Below are positions 18,232 to 27,567 of a stretch of 64,000 bases of DNA, one piece after another. The translations under genes and the position numbers were made by a program. This stretch comes from Luteimonas viscosa (GTDB lineage: Bacteria; Pseudomonadota; Gammaproteobacteria; Xanthomonadales; Xanthomonadaceae). How positions within the stretch are numbered: the stretch's first letter is position 1; each line of letters opens with the position of its first letter. Location of the stretch: contig NZ_VTFT01000001.1 of assembly GCF_008244685.1 (NCBI RefSeq), forward strand, positions 475,248 to 539,247, read 5' to 3'. Under the pieces are notes generated by a model that worked only from the letters and a program-made list of their open reading frames with translations, ran no database searches and had not been told where the DNA came from.

Positions 18232-18323
18232 GGGTGCGGATGCCCCTGGGTGCGAAATCAAAGAGGAGGCGACGGCCGCAGGCCGTTGCCGGGGGACATT
18301 CGTACCCAGGGGCATCCGCACCC
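18232..18323 (-). repeat. Composite element locus 1, hairpin module B (inverted)
   Basis: The same core in reverse orientation (18257-18298) between 25-base arms with one mismatch (18232-18256 and 18299-18323). The arms are nearly identical to those of module B at 56696-56787 and unrelated to module A arms. It lies 79 bases after module A. The remainder up to selO (18324-18540) shows only short GC palindromes and no gene. Confidence 0.85.
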
Positions 18324-18540
18324 GGCCCGCGATCAACGAGCACACGCAGAGCTTCCCACGGTTCGGAGAACAACTACGTTTCGCCCGGTTCATTCCACGA
18401 AGGCGGCCCGGCCGGCCGCCGCGTTCGAACTTTCGGTGACGCGGGATCTGGCGCGCCGGTCATGGCGGCATCGGGTGAGGACCGCAGCCGGATGCGCGGC
18501 AGCTTCCTGCCGGCAAGAAGCGAAGCGTGGCTCCGGTTCG

Positions 18541-20142
18541 TCAGGAACTGCACGACAGCATCGAGCACCCGGCGCGTGACCTGGCCCACTCGGGACGCCT
18601 GGCGGCGAACGCCTCGCGCCCGGGCTGCTCCCCGTACGGATGCCGCATCACCTCGAGCAGGTCGGTAATGCCGGAGGGATCGCCGGCCTCGGCCCGGTCG
18701 ATCGCCTGTTGCGCCAGGTAGTTGCGCAGCACGTACTTCGGGTTGGCGGCATGCATCCGCGCCCGGCGCTCGTCGGCGTGCAGCGGATCCAGCGCCAGCC
18801 TGCCGGCATAGTCCCGCAGCCATGCGGCGAACGCCGGCTCGTGCGCCCTGCGCAGGCCTTCGTCGTAGAACGCCTCGCGCAACGCATCCACAGACGGCTG
18901 CGCCGGTTCGATGTCCGCCAGCGTGCGGAACAGCAACGTCATGTCGGCCTGCGCCGCCTGCATCAGCGCCTGCAGCCGCTGCATGAGGGCAAGGTCGTCG
19001 TCGCGACACTCCGCCAACCCGAGCTTGCGCGCCACGTTGTCGCGTTCCGCTTCCGCGAATGCAGCGGCATGCCGGTCCAGCCCGGCCTGTAACATCTCCA
19101 CGCCCGCGAACAGTGGCGACAGCGCATGCGCCAGCTGCCCAAGATTCCAGTGCGCGACCCGCGGCTGCCAGCCGAAGCGGTAGCGACGACCCTGCGCGTC
19201 GGTGGTGTTCGGCGTCCAGTCGGGGTCGTAGTCGTCGATCCAGCCGTAGGGCCCGTAGTCGATGGTCAGGCCGAGGATCGACATGTTGTCGGTGTTGAGC
19301 ACGCCGTGCACGAAGCCCACGCGCATCCAGCCCGCGACAAGACGCGCGGTGCGCTCGCATATCTCGCTGAACCATTCCCCGTAAAGGGCTTCGGTAAAGG
19401 CACCTCGCGCCTGCAGTTCGTCCAGCGGCTGGCTGGCGCGTCCGCCCAGCAGGTGCGGGAAATCGCGATGGATGCAGAAGTCCGCCAGCCGCCGCAGCAG
19501 ATCCACGTTGCCGCGCGAGGAAGGCAGCTCGAAATGACCGAAGCGCAGGAACGAAGGCGCGACCCGGCACACGATCGCGCCCGGCTCGGCCTGCGGATGG
19601 CCGTCGTAGAACATGTCGCGTACCACCTTCTCGCCGGTCCCCACCAGAGACAGCGCGCGCGTGGTCGGGATGCCGAGGTGGTGCATCGCCTCGCTGCACA
19701 GGAATTCCCGGATCGACGAGCGCAGCACCGCGCGGCCATCGGCGCTGCGCGAATACGGGGTCAGCCCCGCGCCCTTGAGCTGCAGCTCGCGGCGTCCGCC
19801 CTCGGCCAGCACCGTCTCGCCCAGCGTGATCGCGCGGCCGTCGCCGAGTTGCCCGGCCCAGTGCCCGAACTGGTGGCCTCCATAGTTGCCGGCGTACGGA
19901 TCCATGCCCGGCAGCAGCGCGTTGCCGGCGAAGACCTGAGCGAATCCGGGGTCGTGCACGTCCGCCTCCGTCAGGCCGAGTTCGGCCGCAAGCTCGCGCG
20001 AATACGCCAGCAACTCCGGCGCGGCGACCGGGGTCGGCCGCACCCGCGACCAGGCCGCATCCACCTGCCGCAGCCGCGGGCCCGACTCCGGATCGCCGGG
20101 AAGCTCGCGCAGCATGGCGTTGTCGAAACGCAGGGCGCGCAT
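18541..20142 (-). CDS. selO: Protein adenylyltransferase SelO (YdiU/UPF0061)
   Basis: This 533-residue pseudokinase-fold enzyme transfers AMP to hydroxyl side chains of proteins. Family motifs are intact: [33 protein letters not shown], the catalytic-loop equivalent [14 protein letters not shown] and the metal Asp in [10 protein letters not shown]. It ends in CSS with a further Cys five residues earlier; bacterial SelO proteins have Cys where some homologues have selenocysteine. The ATG at 20142 is chosen because [17 protein letters not shown] is the usual N-terminus; an upstream extension lacks homology-like sequence. Confidence 0.93.
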   Translation of the reverse strand: MRALRFDNAMLRELPGDPESGPRLRQVDAAWSRVRPTPVAAPELLAYSRELAAELGLTEADVHDPGFAQVFAGNALLPGMDPYAGNYGGHQFGHWAGQLGDGRAITLGETVLAEGGRRELQLKGAGLTPYSRSADGRAVLRSSIREFLCSEAMHHLGIPTTRALSLVGTGEKVVRDMFYDGHPQAEPGAIVCRVAPSFLRFGHFELPSSRGNVDLLRRLADFCIHRDFPHLLGGRASQPLDELQARGAFTEALYGEWFSEICERTARLVAGWMRVGFVHGVLNTDNMSILGLTIDYGPYGWIDDYDPDWTPNTTDAQGRRYRFGWQPRVAHWNLGQLAHALSPLFAGVEMLQAGLDRHAAAFAEAERDNVARKLGLAECRDDDLALMQRLQALMQAAQADMTLLFRTLADIEPAQPSVDALREAFYDEGLRRAHEPAFAAWLRDYAGRLALDPLHADERRARMHAANPKYVLRNYLAQQAIDRAEAGDPSGITDLLEVMRHPYGEQPGREAFAARRPEWARSRAGCSMLSCSS

Positions 20143-20398
20143 CAGGCAGCCCTGTGGACCGATCGCGGCCAGCGGTCGGTTTGCGTGCACGGTGGCGCCG
20201 CACGCCGCGGCGCGTTCGCCAGCGGCCGGGCCCGCGGACCGTGGCATCTGCAGGGTTCGGACATGGGGTGGATGATGGCCATCAGCAGGAAAACGCCATG
20301 CTAGCGGGCGCGGCGTCTGCGGTGCGCGACGGCGCCATGACCTGCCGCCGCGTACACTGTGCGCCCGATTTTCAAGGTCCGGCGCCGGCCGGAACGCC

Positions 20399-22348
20399 AT
20401 GAGCGCCGACGCCCCAGCCGTCCATTTCGCCGATTTCGGCCTGCCGCCAGCCCTGATGCAGGCGCTGGCCGATGTCGGCTACGAATCCCCCTCGCCGATC
20501 CAGGCCGCCACCATCCCGCCGCTGCTGCAGGGGCGCGACGTGCTCGGCCAGGCCCAGACCGGCACCGGCAAGACCGCAGCCTTCGCCCTGCCCGCGCTCG
20601 CGCGGCTCGACCCCGCCGCCAGGAAGCCGCAGGTGCTGGTGCTGGCGCCCACGCGCGAGCTGGCGATCCAGGTGGCCGAGGCGTTCCAGAAGTACGCGAC
20701 CCATCTCCCCGGCTTCCACGTGCTGCCGATCTACGGCGGCCAGGCGTACGGCGTGCAGCTGAGCGCGCTCAAGCGCGGCGTGCAGGTGATCGTGGGCACG
20801 CCCGGGCGGGTGATCGACCACCTCGATCGCGGTTCGCTGGACCTGTCGGAACTGCGCACGCTGATCCTCGACGAAGCCGACGAGATGCTGCGCATGGGCT
20901 TCATCGACGATGTGGAAGCGGTGCTGAAGAAGACGCCGGCCACGCGCCAGGTGGCGCTGTTCTCGGCCACGATGCCGGCGCAGATCAAGCGTATCGCCCA
21001 GACCTACCTCAAGGACCCGGTGGAGATCGCGATCAAGTCGCAGACCACCACCGCGGCCAACATCCGCCAGCGGGTGTGGATGGTCAGCGGCACCAACAAG
21101 CTCGATGCGCTCACCCGGATCCTCGAGGCCGAACCCTTCGACGCGATGATCGTGTTCGCGCGCACCAAGCTGGGCACCGCGGAACTGGCCGAGAAGCTGG
21201 CGGCGCGCGGGTTCGCCGCAGCCGCGATCAATGGCGATCTCGACCAGAAGCAGCGCGAGAAGACCATCCAGTCGCTCAAGGACGGCCGCATCGACATCCT
21301 GGTGGCCACCGACGTCGCCGCGCGCGGACTGGACGTGGAGCGCATCAGCCACGTGCTGAACTACGACATTCCCTACGACACCGAGAGCTACGTCCACCGC
21401 ATCGGCCGCACCGGCCGCGCCGGGCGCAGCGGCGAGGCGATCCTGTTCGCGGCGCCGCGCGAGCGCGGCATGCTCGGGGCGATCGAGCGCGCCACCCGGC
21501 AGAAGATCGAGGCGATGCAGCTGCCGAGCGTGGAGACGGTCAACGAGCGCCGCGTCGAGAAGTTCCTCGAACGCGTGACCGGGGCGCTCGAGAGTCCGGA
21601 CCTCGCCATGTTCCGCGACCTCGTCGAACGCTACGAGCGCGAACACAACGTGCCCGCCGTCGAGATCGCCGCGGCACTGGCGAAGATCGTGCAGGGCGAC
21701 ACGCCGCTGCTGCTCCCGGCCTCCGCCGACAGGCCGCGCCCGCATCGCGACGAGGGCCGCGGTCCGCGCGAACGCATGGAGCGGCGGGAAGCCGCGCCCG
21801 GCCAGGCCTATCCCAGGCGCGAAGCCACCGCCCCCGCCCCGGCGCATCCCCGGCGCGAAACCGCGCCAGCCGGCCCGCCGCGCCGCGAGCCCGCGCGCGA
21901 GGAACCGCCCATGCGCAATGCGGCGGAAGCGGCCTTCGAGCCCGAACCCGCGACGCCAGCGCGTACGCCGCGCGAGCGTCCGGAACGGGCCGCCCGATCC
22001 GGTACCGACACCGGCTTCGCGATGGAGACCTTCCGCGTCGAGGTCGGCCACGTCCACGGCGTGCAGCCCGGCAACATCGTCGGCGCGATCGCCAACGAGG
22101 CCGAGCTCGAGAGCCGCTACATCGGCCGCATCGACATCCGCGACGACCACAGCCTGGTCGACCTGCCCGAGGGCATGCCACGCGAGATCCTCGAACTGCT
22201 GAAGAAGGTGTGGGTCTCGGGACAGCAGCTGAAGATCCGGCGGGCGGACGACGAACGCCGCGCGCCGCCGCGACGACGCCCGGGCGGTCCGGCCCCCGGC
22301 AAGCCCGCGGGCCCGCGCAAGGGCAAGCCGCCGCATCGCGGGCGCTGA
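20399..22348 (+). CDS. deaD: DEAD-box RNA helicase with C-terminal DbpA-type RNA-binding domain (DeaD/CsdA type)
   Basis: This 649-residue ATP-dependent RNA helicase serves ribosome assembly and mRNA turnover. The Q motif, Walker A (AQTGTGKT), PTRELA, TPGR, DEAD, SAT, and the C-terminal HRIGRTGR are all present in the first about 360 residues. A proline/arginine-rich low-complexity linker spans about 440-540. A DbpA-like RNA-binding domain ([20 protein letters not shown]) follows, then a basic tail. Domain order fits DeaD/CsdA. It is divergent from selO with a 256-base gap. Confidence 0.93.
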   Translation: MSADAPAVHFADFGLPPALMQALADVGYESPSPIQAATIPPLLQGRDVLGQAQTGTGKTAAFALPALARLDPAARKPQVLVLAPTRELAIQVAEAFQKYATHLPGFHVLPIYGGQAYGVQLSALKRGVQVIVGTPGRVIDHLDRGSLDLSELRTLILDEADEMLRMGFIDDVEAVLKKTPATRQVALFSATMPAQIKRIAQTYLKDPVEIAIKSQTTTAANIRQRVWMVSGTNKLDALTRILEAEPFDAMIVFARTKLGTAELAEKLAARGFAAAAINGDLDQKQREKTIQSLKDGRIDILVATDVAARGLDVERISHVLNYDIPYDTESYVHRIGRTGRAGRSGEAILFAAPRERGMLGAIERATRQKIEAMQLPSVETVNERRVEKFLERVTGALESPDLAMFRDLVERYEREHNVPAVEIAAALAKIVQGDTPLLLPASADRPRPHRDEGRGPRERMERREAAPGQAYPRREATAPAPAHPRRETAPAGPPRREPAREEPPMRNAAEAAFEPEPATPARTPRERPERAARSGTDTGFAMETFRVEVGHVHGVQPGNIVGAIANEAELESRYIGRIDIRDDHSLVDLPEGMPREILELLKKVWVSGQQLKIRRADDERRAPPRRRPGGPAPGKPAGPRKGKPPHRGR

Positions 22349-22522
22349 CCGGGGCGTCGCCGGACTTGCATCGTTCCCGCGGACGGTGCCGGCGCTCGCT
22401 GCGAACGCAGTACGTCGGGCCTCCGCCGCGTCCCGCCCTTCGCGGGCCATCGCAGGCCGATCCGCTGGTCACAGCCGCAACCGTCGGTTCCAGGACAGGC
22501 GCCACGTTCATAGAATCGTCGC

Positions 22523-23281
22523 ATGTCCCGCATCCTCGTCTTCCAGCACGTCGCCGCCGAACCCCTGGGCACGCTCGATCCGCTGATCCGGCGTCGCGGC
22601 CACCGCATCCGCTTCGTCAACTTCGAGCGCGAACCCGACGCGCAGCCCGATGTCGACCGCTACCGCGGCCTGGTGGTGCTCGGGGGACCGATGAACGTCG
22701 ACGAGCAGCACGCCCGCCCGCACCTGCGCACCGAGCTTGCGGCAATCGAGCGCATGCTCGGCCAGGGCAAGCCGGTGCTCGGGATCTGCCTCGGCGCGCA
22801 GTTGCTGGCGCACGCGCTCGGCGCGCCGGTGAAGCGCCACCACACGCCGGAGATCGGCTGGTACCGGCTGCAGGCGACCGAGGCCGGCCGCAGCGACCCG
22901 GTGCTGGCGCCGCTGGGCGACGAGGCGCCGGTGTTCCAGTGGCATGGCCGGCATTTCGAGATCCCGCGCAGCGCGGTGCACCTCGCCCGCAGCGACACCT
23001 GCGAGCAGCAGGCGTTCCGCTGGGGCGAGAAGGCCTACGGGTTCCAGTTCCACCTGGAGATGGACGAGCCGCTGATCGAACGCTGGCTGGCCACGCCCGG
23101 CTACCGCGCCGAGCTCGAGCGCCGCGAGGGCCTGCACGACGAAGCCGCGATCCGGGCCCACACCCGCGAGCACATCGCCGCGATGCAGGCCAGCGCCGAT
23201 GCCGTGTTCAACAACTTCCTCGATCTGGTGGGCCGACCGCAGCGGCGGGTGGCGCTGCCCTCGCGCGAGTTCGGCGAGTAG
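22523..23281 (+). CDS. Class I glutamine amidotransferase-like protein
   Basis: This 252-residue protein has a triad GATase fold. The nucleophile Cys is in GKPVLGICLGAQLLAHALG and the His/Glu pair in YGFQFHLEMDE. The group (COG0518, GuaA-like free-standing) has no fused synthetase domain; members include gamma-glutamyl-type hydrolases and uncharacterised proteins. No partner synthetase is nearby. The C-terminal helix region FNNFLDLVGR is shared by relatives. Substrate unknown. Confidence 0.85.
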   Translation: MSRILVFQHVAAEPLGTLDPLIRRRGHRIRFVNFEREPDAQPDVDRYRGLVVLGGPMNVDEQHARPHLRTELAAIERMLGQGKPVLGICLGAQLLAHALGAPVKRHHTPEIGWYRLQATEAGRSDPVLAPLGDEAPVFQWHGRHFEIPRSAVHLARSDTCEQQAFRWGEKAYGFQFHLEMDEPLIERWLATPGYRAELERREGLHDEAAIRAHTREHIAAMQASADAVFNNFLDLVGRPQRRVALPSREFGE

Positions 23282-23342
23282 CCGGCGCCGGCAACACCCG
23301 GGCGCCGGCGCCCTGCAGCGCCCCGACCCGCATCGCGCTGCC

Positions 23343-23753
23343 TCAGGCCGGCACGTTGCGCGTCGCGCGCAGGCCCAGCCAGCCCAGATCGGCGAACACC
23401 AGCACAGCCGCCGCCTGCGCCAGCACGAAGCCGACCCCGGCCATGCTCGGCTGCCACGCGCCACCGAACGCCACCCAGACGCTCGCCACGACCCAGGCGA
23501 AGTTGACCGCGACCACCACGGCGATCGCGCTGCGTGGCGGCGTCGCCTGCCGCGAGAGCCCATAGACCAGCGCCACGAAGGGCACCAGCACCACGCCCGC
23601 GCCGCGCAACAGGCCCAAGGGCAGTTGCAGCAGCGGTGCCAGCAGGTCGGCGCCCGCGATCAGCAGCACCGCGGTGGCGCCGGAGGCGATCGCGTCGATC
23701 AACAGCACGCGCGTGAGGAAACGGGGATGGGCTGGCATCTGGCGCAGGTTCAT
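23343..23753 (-). CDS. Small four-helix membrane protein
   Basis: A 136-residue inner-membrane protein with four hydrophobic segments (VLLIDAIASGATAVLLIAGA, LLRGAGVVLVPFVALVYG, AIAVVVAVNFAWVVASVWVA, AGVGFVLAQAAAVLVFADLG). A GAGGAG-type site precedes the ATG at 23753. No family confidently recognised. It is divergent from the MmyB-type regulator, which probably controls it through the shared 111-base promoter region. Confidence 0.75.
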   Translation of the reverse strand: MNLRQMPAHPRFLTRVLLIDAIASGATAVLLIAGADLLAPLLQLPLGLLRGAGVVLVPFVALVYGLSRQATPPRSAIAVVVAVNFAWVVASVWVAFGGAWQPSMAGVGFVLAQAAAVLVFADLGWLGLRATRNVPA

Positions 23754-23813
23754 GGCGGGCTCCTCGGTTGGACGGGACGCGGCCATGCTGCCGGCGCGCG
23801 GTCATCGAAGCGA

Positions 23814-23828
23814 TTACCCGCCAGGTAA
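23814..23828. promoter_or_regulatory. Candidate operator, TTACC-N5-GGTAA
   Basis: A perfect inverted repeat with 5-base half sites and a 5-base spacer. It lies in the divergent region between the membrane protein and regulator genes, 36 bases before the regulator start. Auto-regulation by the helix-turn-helix regulator is inferred. Confidence 0.5.
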
Positions 23829-23864
23829 GCGTCCGCCAGGGTGCGAGCGGCTATCGTGACCGGC

Positions 23865-24701
23865 ATGAACACGCCCCAAGCCCACCTGCGCAGCGTCGGC
23901 GAGCAGTTGCGCCACTGGCGCCAGCGCCGCCATCTGTCGCAACTCGACCTCGCCGGCCTGGCCGACATTTCCTCGCGCCACCTGAGCTTCGTCGAGACCG
24001 GACGCTCGCTGCCGAGCCGGGCGATGCTGCTGCGCCTGTCCGACCGGCTGGAGGTGCCGCTGCGCGAGCGCAACGCGCTGTTCGTCGCCGCCGGCTACGC
24101 CCCGGTCTACAGCGAGCGCCGCATCGACGACCCCTCGCTGGAGCAGGCGCGCAAGGCGATCGACCTGGTGCTGCGCGGTCACGAACCCTACCCGGCGCTC
24201 GCGGTCGACCGGCACTGGCAGCTGCAGGCCGCAAACCGCGCGCTGGCACCGCTGCTCACAGGGGTCGCGCCGCAGTTGCTGGCGCCGCCGGTCAACGTGT
24301 TGCGATTGAGCCTGCATCCGGAGGGCGTGGCGCCGCGGATCCTCAATCTCGGCCAGTGGCGCGCGCACCTGCTGCATCGACTGCAGCAGCAGATCGATGC
24401 GACCGGCGATGCCGTCCTGCTGGCGCTGCACGCGGAACTGGCGTCGTATCCGGCGCCCGCCCATGACGACGCGCCGGACCCCGATGCGGTGGTGGTGCCG
24501 ATGCGGATTCGCTCGGAAGTCGGCGAGCTGTCGTTCCTCAGCACCACCACCGTGTTCGGCACGCCGGTCGCGGTGACGCTGTCGGAACTGGCGATCGAAT
24601 CGTTCTTTCCCGCCGACGCGGCGACCGCGAACCTGCTGCGCACCGGCGGGTTCCTGCGCGCGATGGAAACGGATCCGCCCCCGGACCGCGACGCCCGCTA
24701 G
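23865..24701 (+). CDS. XRE-type transcription regulator with MmyB-like ligand-binding domain
   Basis: This 278-residue regulator has an N-terminal helix-turn-helix (GEQLRHWRQRRHLSQLDLAG, then ADISSRHLSFVETGRSLPSR). The C-terminal domain (AVDRHWQLQAANRALAPLLT, ending STTTVFGTPVAVTLSELAIE) is of the MmyB/MLTR ligand-binding type, which in structures binds a fatty acid-like ligand. It probably represses the divergent membrane protein gene. The stop codon overlaps the end of the convergent small membrane protein gene by 4 bases. Confidence 0.87.
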   Translation: MNTPQAHLRSVGEQLRHWRQRRHLSQLDLAGLADISSRHLSFVETGRSLPSRAMLLRLSDRLEVPLRERNALFVAAGYAPVYSERRIDDPSLEQARKAIDLVLRGHEPYPALAVDRHWQLQAANRALAPLLTGVAPQLLAPPVNVLRLSLHPEGVAPRILNLGQWRAHLLHRLQQQIDATGDAVLLALHAELASYPAPAHDDAPDPDAVVVPMRIRSEVGELSFLSTTTVFGTPVAVTLSELAIESFFPADAATANLLRTGGFLRAMETDPPPDRDAR

Positions 24702-25096
24702 CGCGGCGGCCGCTCCGCTCCGGGATCCGGCAGCGGAGCGACCCGTTCGTCGCCGGGCGCCGGATCCATCGCTACCGGGGCCTCCGGCTCCGGCAACGGC
24801 TGCGGCGCCGGTGCGATGCGGTCGACCACACCCTCCACGACCCCGTCGACCACGCGATCGGCCACTTCACCGGCGACCACCGAGGGCCGCACCACGTCCT
24901 CGATGCGCCTGCCACCGAAATCCGGGCCGAGCACGTAGACCAGCTCCGACACCGTCGGCCAGCCCATGTACGGCGCCGCCAGCCAGTACGCGCCGACCAG
25001 CGCCAGCACGAACATCGCGATCTTCAGCAACGCCCCGACCAGCTTGAAGGCCAGGTAGACGCCCACCACCAGCAGCACGAGGCCGATCCAGCTCAT
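24698..25096 (-). CDS. Small membrane-anchored hypothetical protein
   Basis: A 132-residue protein with two N-terminal hydrophobic segments (WIGLVLLVVGVYLAFKLVG and IAMFVLALVGAYWLAAPYMG) and a soluble tail rich in Val, Asp and Pro. The ATG overlaps the trhO stop codon (ATGA), so it is probably co-translated with it. No family recognised; the tail after about residue 100 is proline-rich and likely disordered. Confidence 0.7.
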   Translation of the reverse strand: MSWIGLVLLVVGVYLAFKLVGALLKIAMFVLALVGAYWLAAPYMGWPTVSELVYVLGPDFGGRRIEDVVRPSVVAGEVADRVVDGVVEGVVDRIAPAPQPLPEPEAPVAMDPAPGDERVAPLPDPGAERPPR

Positions 25097-25863
25097 GCCG
25101 CGAGTTCCCGTGGCGCATCCGTGCCGGCGTGGTCGACCAGCGCACGCAACGCGGGATCCAGTGCCACCCGGTCGTCGAACACGAAACAGCGGCCCGAGTA
25201 GCCCGCACCGCCCACCGCCTCGAAGTAGCCGAGGATGCCGCCGTCGAGCTGCAGCACGTTGTCCATGCCGCTTTCGCGCATCCACAGCGCCGCCTTCTCG
25301 CAGCGGATGCCGCCAGTGCAGTAGCTGACCACGGTGGCATCGGCGAGCGCGTCGCGATGCGGCGCCAGCGCCGCCGGCAGGTCGGTGAAGTTGTCGATCG
25401 GCAGGGTCAGCGCGCCTTCGAACGCGCCGTGCGCGGTTTCCTCGCGGTTGCGGGTGTCGAGCAATACAACTCGGCGCCCGGCGTCGTCCACACCCTGCGC
25501 CAGCCAGCGCGCGAGCACGCGCGGGGCAACCGCCGGCGCGCGATCCCCGCGCAGCGGCGAAGCCCCGTCGCGGCGGAAGCTGATGATCTCGCGCTTGGTC
25601 TTGACCTTCAGCCGCCCGAACGGGACCGTCGCGCTCCTGCTGTCCTTCACCGCGATGTCGGCGAACCGCGGATCCGCGCGGAGGTGCCCGAGGAAGGCAG
25701 CGATCGCCGCATCGGTGCCGGCCAGGAACAGGTTGATGCCTTCCGGCGCCACCAGCACGGTGCCGCGCAATGCGCCCGCTTCCGCCCAGACGCGCAGCTC
25801 GGCGGCCAGGCCCCGAGGGTCGGCGATCTCGACGAAGCGGTAGGCGGCGATGTTGCGGATCAT
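25093..25863 (-). CDS. trhO: tRNA uridine(34) hydroxylase, rhodanese-type (TrhO/YceA)
   Basis: This 256-residue protein catalyses oxygen-dependent 5-hydroxylation of wobble uridine in some tRNAs. It has the N-terminal YceA domain (TVLVAPEGINLFLAG) and a rhodanese domain with the catalytic Cys in SYCTGGIRCEKAA. Length is slightly short against E. coli TrhO (350) but usual for this shorter subgroup. It lies 43 bases after the aminopeptidase start on the same strand and is coupled to the downstream membrane protein. Confidence 0.88.
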   Translation of the reverse strand: MIRNIAAYRFVEIADPRGLAAELRVWAEAGALRGTVLVAPEGINLFLAGTDAAIAAFLGHLRADPRFADIAVKDSRSATVPFGRLKVKTKREIISFRRDGASPLRGDRAPAVAPRVLARWLAQGVDDAGRRVVLLDTRNREETAHGAFEGALTLPIDNFTDLPAALAPHRDALADATVVSYCTGGIRCEKAALWMRESGMDNVLQLDGGILGYFEAVGGAGYSGRCFVFDDRVALDPALRALVDHAGTDAPRELAA

Positions 25864-25906
25864 GGCGGCATTGTAAGCCGGCCCGCTCGAACGGCCCGCG
25901 ACCGCC

Positions 25907-27463
25907 CTACTCGTGGTGGTCGCGCACGAAACGGTCGAGCAGGCGCACGCCGAACCCGGAGGCGCCTTCGGGTACGGTCGGCGACGCGCTGTCCTTCCAG
26001 TCCGAGCCGGCGATGTCCAGGTGCGCCCAAGGCAGCGCGCGGTCCACCCACTCGCCGATGAAGTACGCGCCCACGCCCGCGCCGGGCGTGCCGCCGCCAT
26101 TGCGCAGGTCGGCGATCGGCGACTTCAGCCGCTTGCCGTACTCGTCGCGCAGCGGCATCCGCCACAGCTCTTCGCCGCTCGCCTCGCCCGCGGCGAGCAA
26201 CTGCCCGGCAAGGCGGTCGTCGCGCGAGAACAGGCCGGCGTAGTCGCCGCCCAGCGCCGCCACGATCGCGCCGGTCAGGGTCGCCACGTCGACCACCAGC
26301 TTCGGCCGGTCCTCGCGCTGCACGTACCACAGCGCATCGGTCAGCACCATGCGTCCCTCGGCGTCGGTGCTCATGATCTCGAAGGTCTTGCCCGACGCGG
26401 TGCGCACCACGTCGCCGGGACGCGATGCGCTGCCGGAGGGCATGTTCTCGGCCAGCGCCGCCACCGCCACCACGTTCACCGGCGCCTTGCGCCCGGCCAG
26501 GGCGATCGCGGTGGACACCACCGTGGCCGCGCCGGTCATGTCGCCCTTCATCTGCCACATGTTGGTGTTGGGCTTGATCGAGATGCCGCCACTGTCGAAG
26601 GTGATGCCCTTGCCGACGAAGGCCAATGGCGCATCGCCGGCGCGGCCGCCGTCGTAGCGCAGCAGCAGCAGCCGTGGCGGGCGCACGCTGCCCTGGCCGA
26701 CGGCGAGGATGCCGCCCATGCCGAGCTTCCGCATCGCCGCCACGTCCAGCACTTCGATGCGCAGCGGCAGGCCGGACGCCGCGGCGCGCACGCGCGCGAC
26801 GAATTCCTCCGGCCAGAGCGCGTTGCCGGGTTCGGTGGCCAGGTCGCGCGCCAGCGCCACCGCATCCGCGACCGGCTTCCACTGCGCCACGTACGCATCC
26901 CCCGCCGCCTTGCCGGCACGGGTGCGGATCACCAGCTCGCCCTTGCCGGTGGCCGCGTCGTCCCCGGCCTCGTCGCCGGTCTTCTTCGAACGGTACTTGT
27001 CGAACGTGTACTGGCCTAGCGACGCGCCCAGCGCCAGGTGCGCCGCGGCGTCGGCCTCGTCGCCGTCCCACACCAGTTCGACCCGCGTGGCGCGGCTCTT
27101 CGCGAACGCCTGGGCGACGCGCCCGCCGACATCCTCCAGCTCGCGCGGCGCCAGCGACTGCTTGCCGACGCCAACGACCAGCAGCCGCTCGTAACCGCCG
27201 AAGCCCTTCAGGTCCAGGGTGCTGTCGGCCTTGCCGCGGAACCCTTCCGCCTGCGCCGCGCGGCGCAGGGCGCCGCCGCTGCGCGCGTCGATGGCCGCGA
27301 AACTGCCGCCTTCCGGCAGGTCCTCGGCCACCGCGATGGCGACCGCACCGGCCTCCGGCAGCGCATGCGCATCGAACGCCAGGCTGCGCTGCGCCTGCAC
27401 GGCGCACGGCCAGGCGGTGGACAGGCTCAGGAAAAACACGAGCGCAAAGCGCGTTCTGGACAT
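25907..27463 (-). CDS. Exported leucyl aminopeptidase (M17 family)
   Basis: This 518-residue two-metal aminopeptidase removes N-terminal residues from peptides. The metal and catalytic residues lie in VGKGITFDSGGISIKP and STDAEGRMVLTDALWY, the M17 signature. Unlike cytoplasmic PepA, it begins with a signal peptide (MSRTRFALVFFLSLSTAW...), so it is exported. Presence of a leader and divergence from PepA argue it is not the XerCD accessory protein. It may be in a transcription unit with trhO downstream. Confidence 0.9.
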   Translation of the reverse strand: MSRTRFALVFFLSLSTAWPCAVQAQRSLAFDAHALPEAGAVAIAVAEDLPEGGSFAAIDARSGGALRRAAQAEGFRGKADSTLDLKGFGGYERLLVVGVGKQSLAPRELEDVGGRVAQAFAKSRATRVELVWDGDEADAAAHLALGASLGQYTFDKYRSKKTGDEAGDDAATGKGELVIRTRAGKAAGDAYVAQWKPVADAVALARDLATEPGNALWPEEFVARVRAAASGLPLRIEVLDVAAMRKLGMGGILAVGQGSVRPPRLLLLRYDGGRAGDAPLAFVGKGITFDSGGISIKPNTNMWQMKGDMTGAATVVSTAIALAGRKAPVNVVAVAALAENMPSGSASRPGDVVRTASGKTFEIMSTDAEGRMVLTDALWYVQREDRPKLVVDVATLTGAIVAALGGDYAGLFSRDDRLAGQLLAAGEASGEELWRMPLRDEYGKRLKSPIADLRNGGGTPGAGVGAYFIGEWVDRALPWAHLDIAGSDWKDSASPTVPEGASGFGVRLLDRFVRDHHE

Positions 27464-27567
27464 CGACTGCCCCGGAGCGGGAGGGAGAGAAGACGCGGAC
27501 CACCGGAGGCGGCCCCCATCGAGGACCTACCGTACCGTGCGTTCCCTGCAGCGGGGCATGCCGAAAG

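Noticed and set aside
18044-18323. Composite element as integron attC site or IS inverted repeats
   Set aside because: No GTTRRRY core or cassette ORF is present, and no transposase lies nearby. Terminal repeats of IS elements do not carry a conserved internal loop with covarying stems. Kept as an unexplained structured element.
18541-18570. Selenocysteine in SelO
   Set aside because: The C-terminus reads Cys-Ser-Ser with an ordinary TGC; the only TGA is the terminating stop codon.
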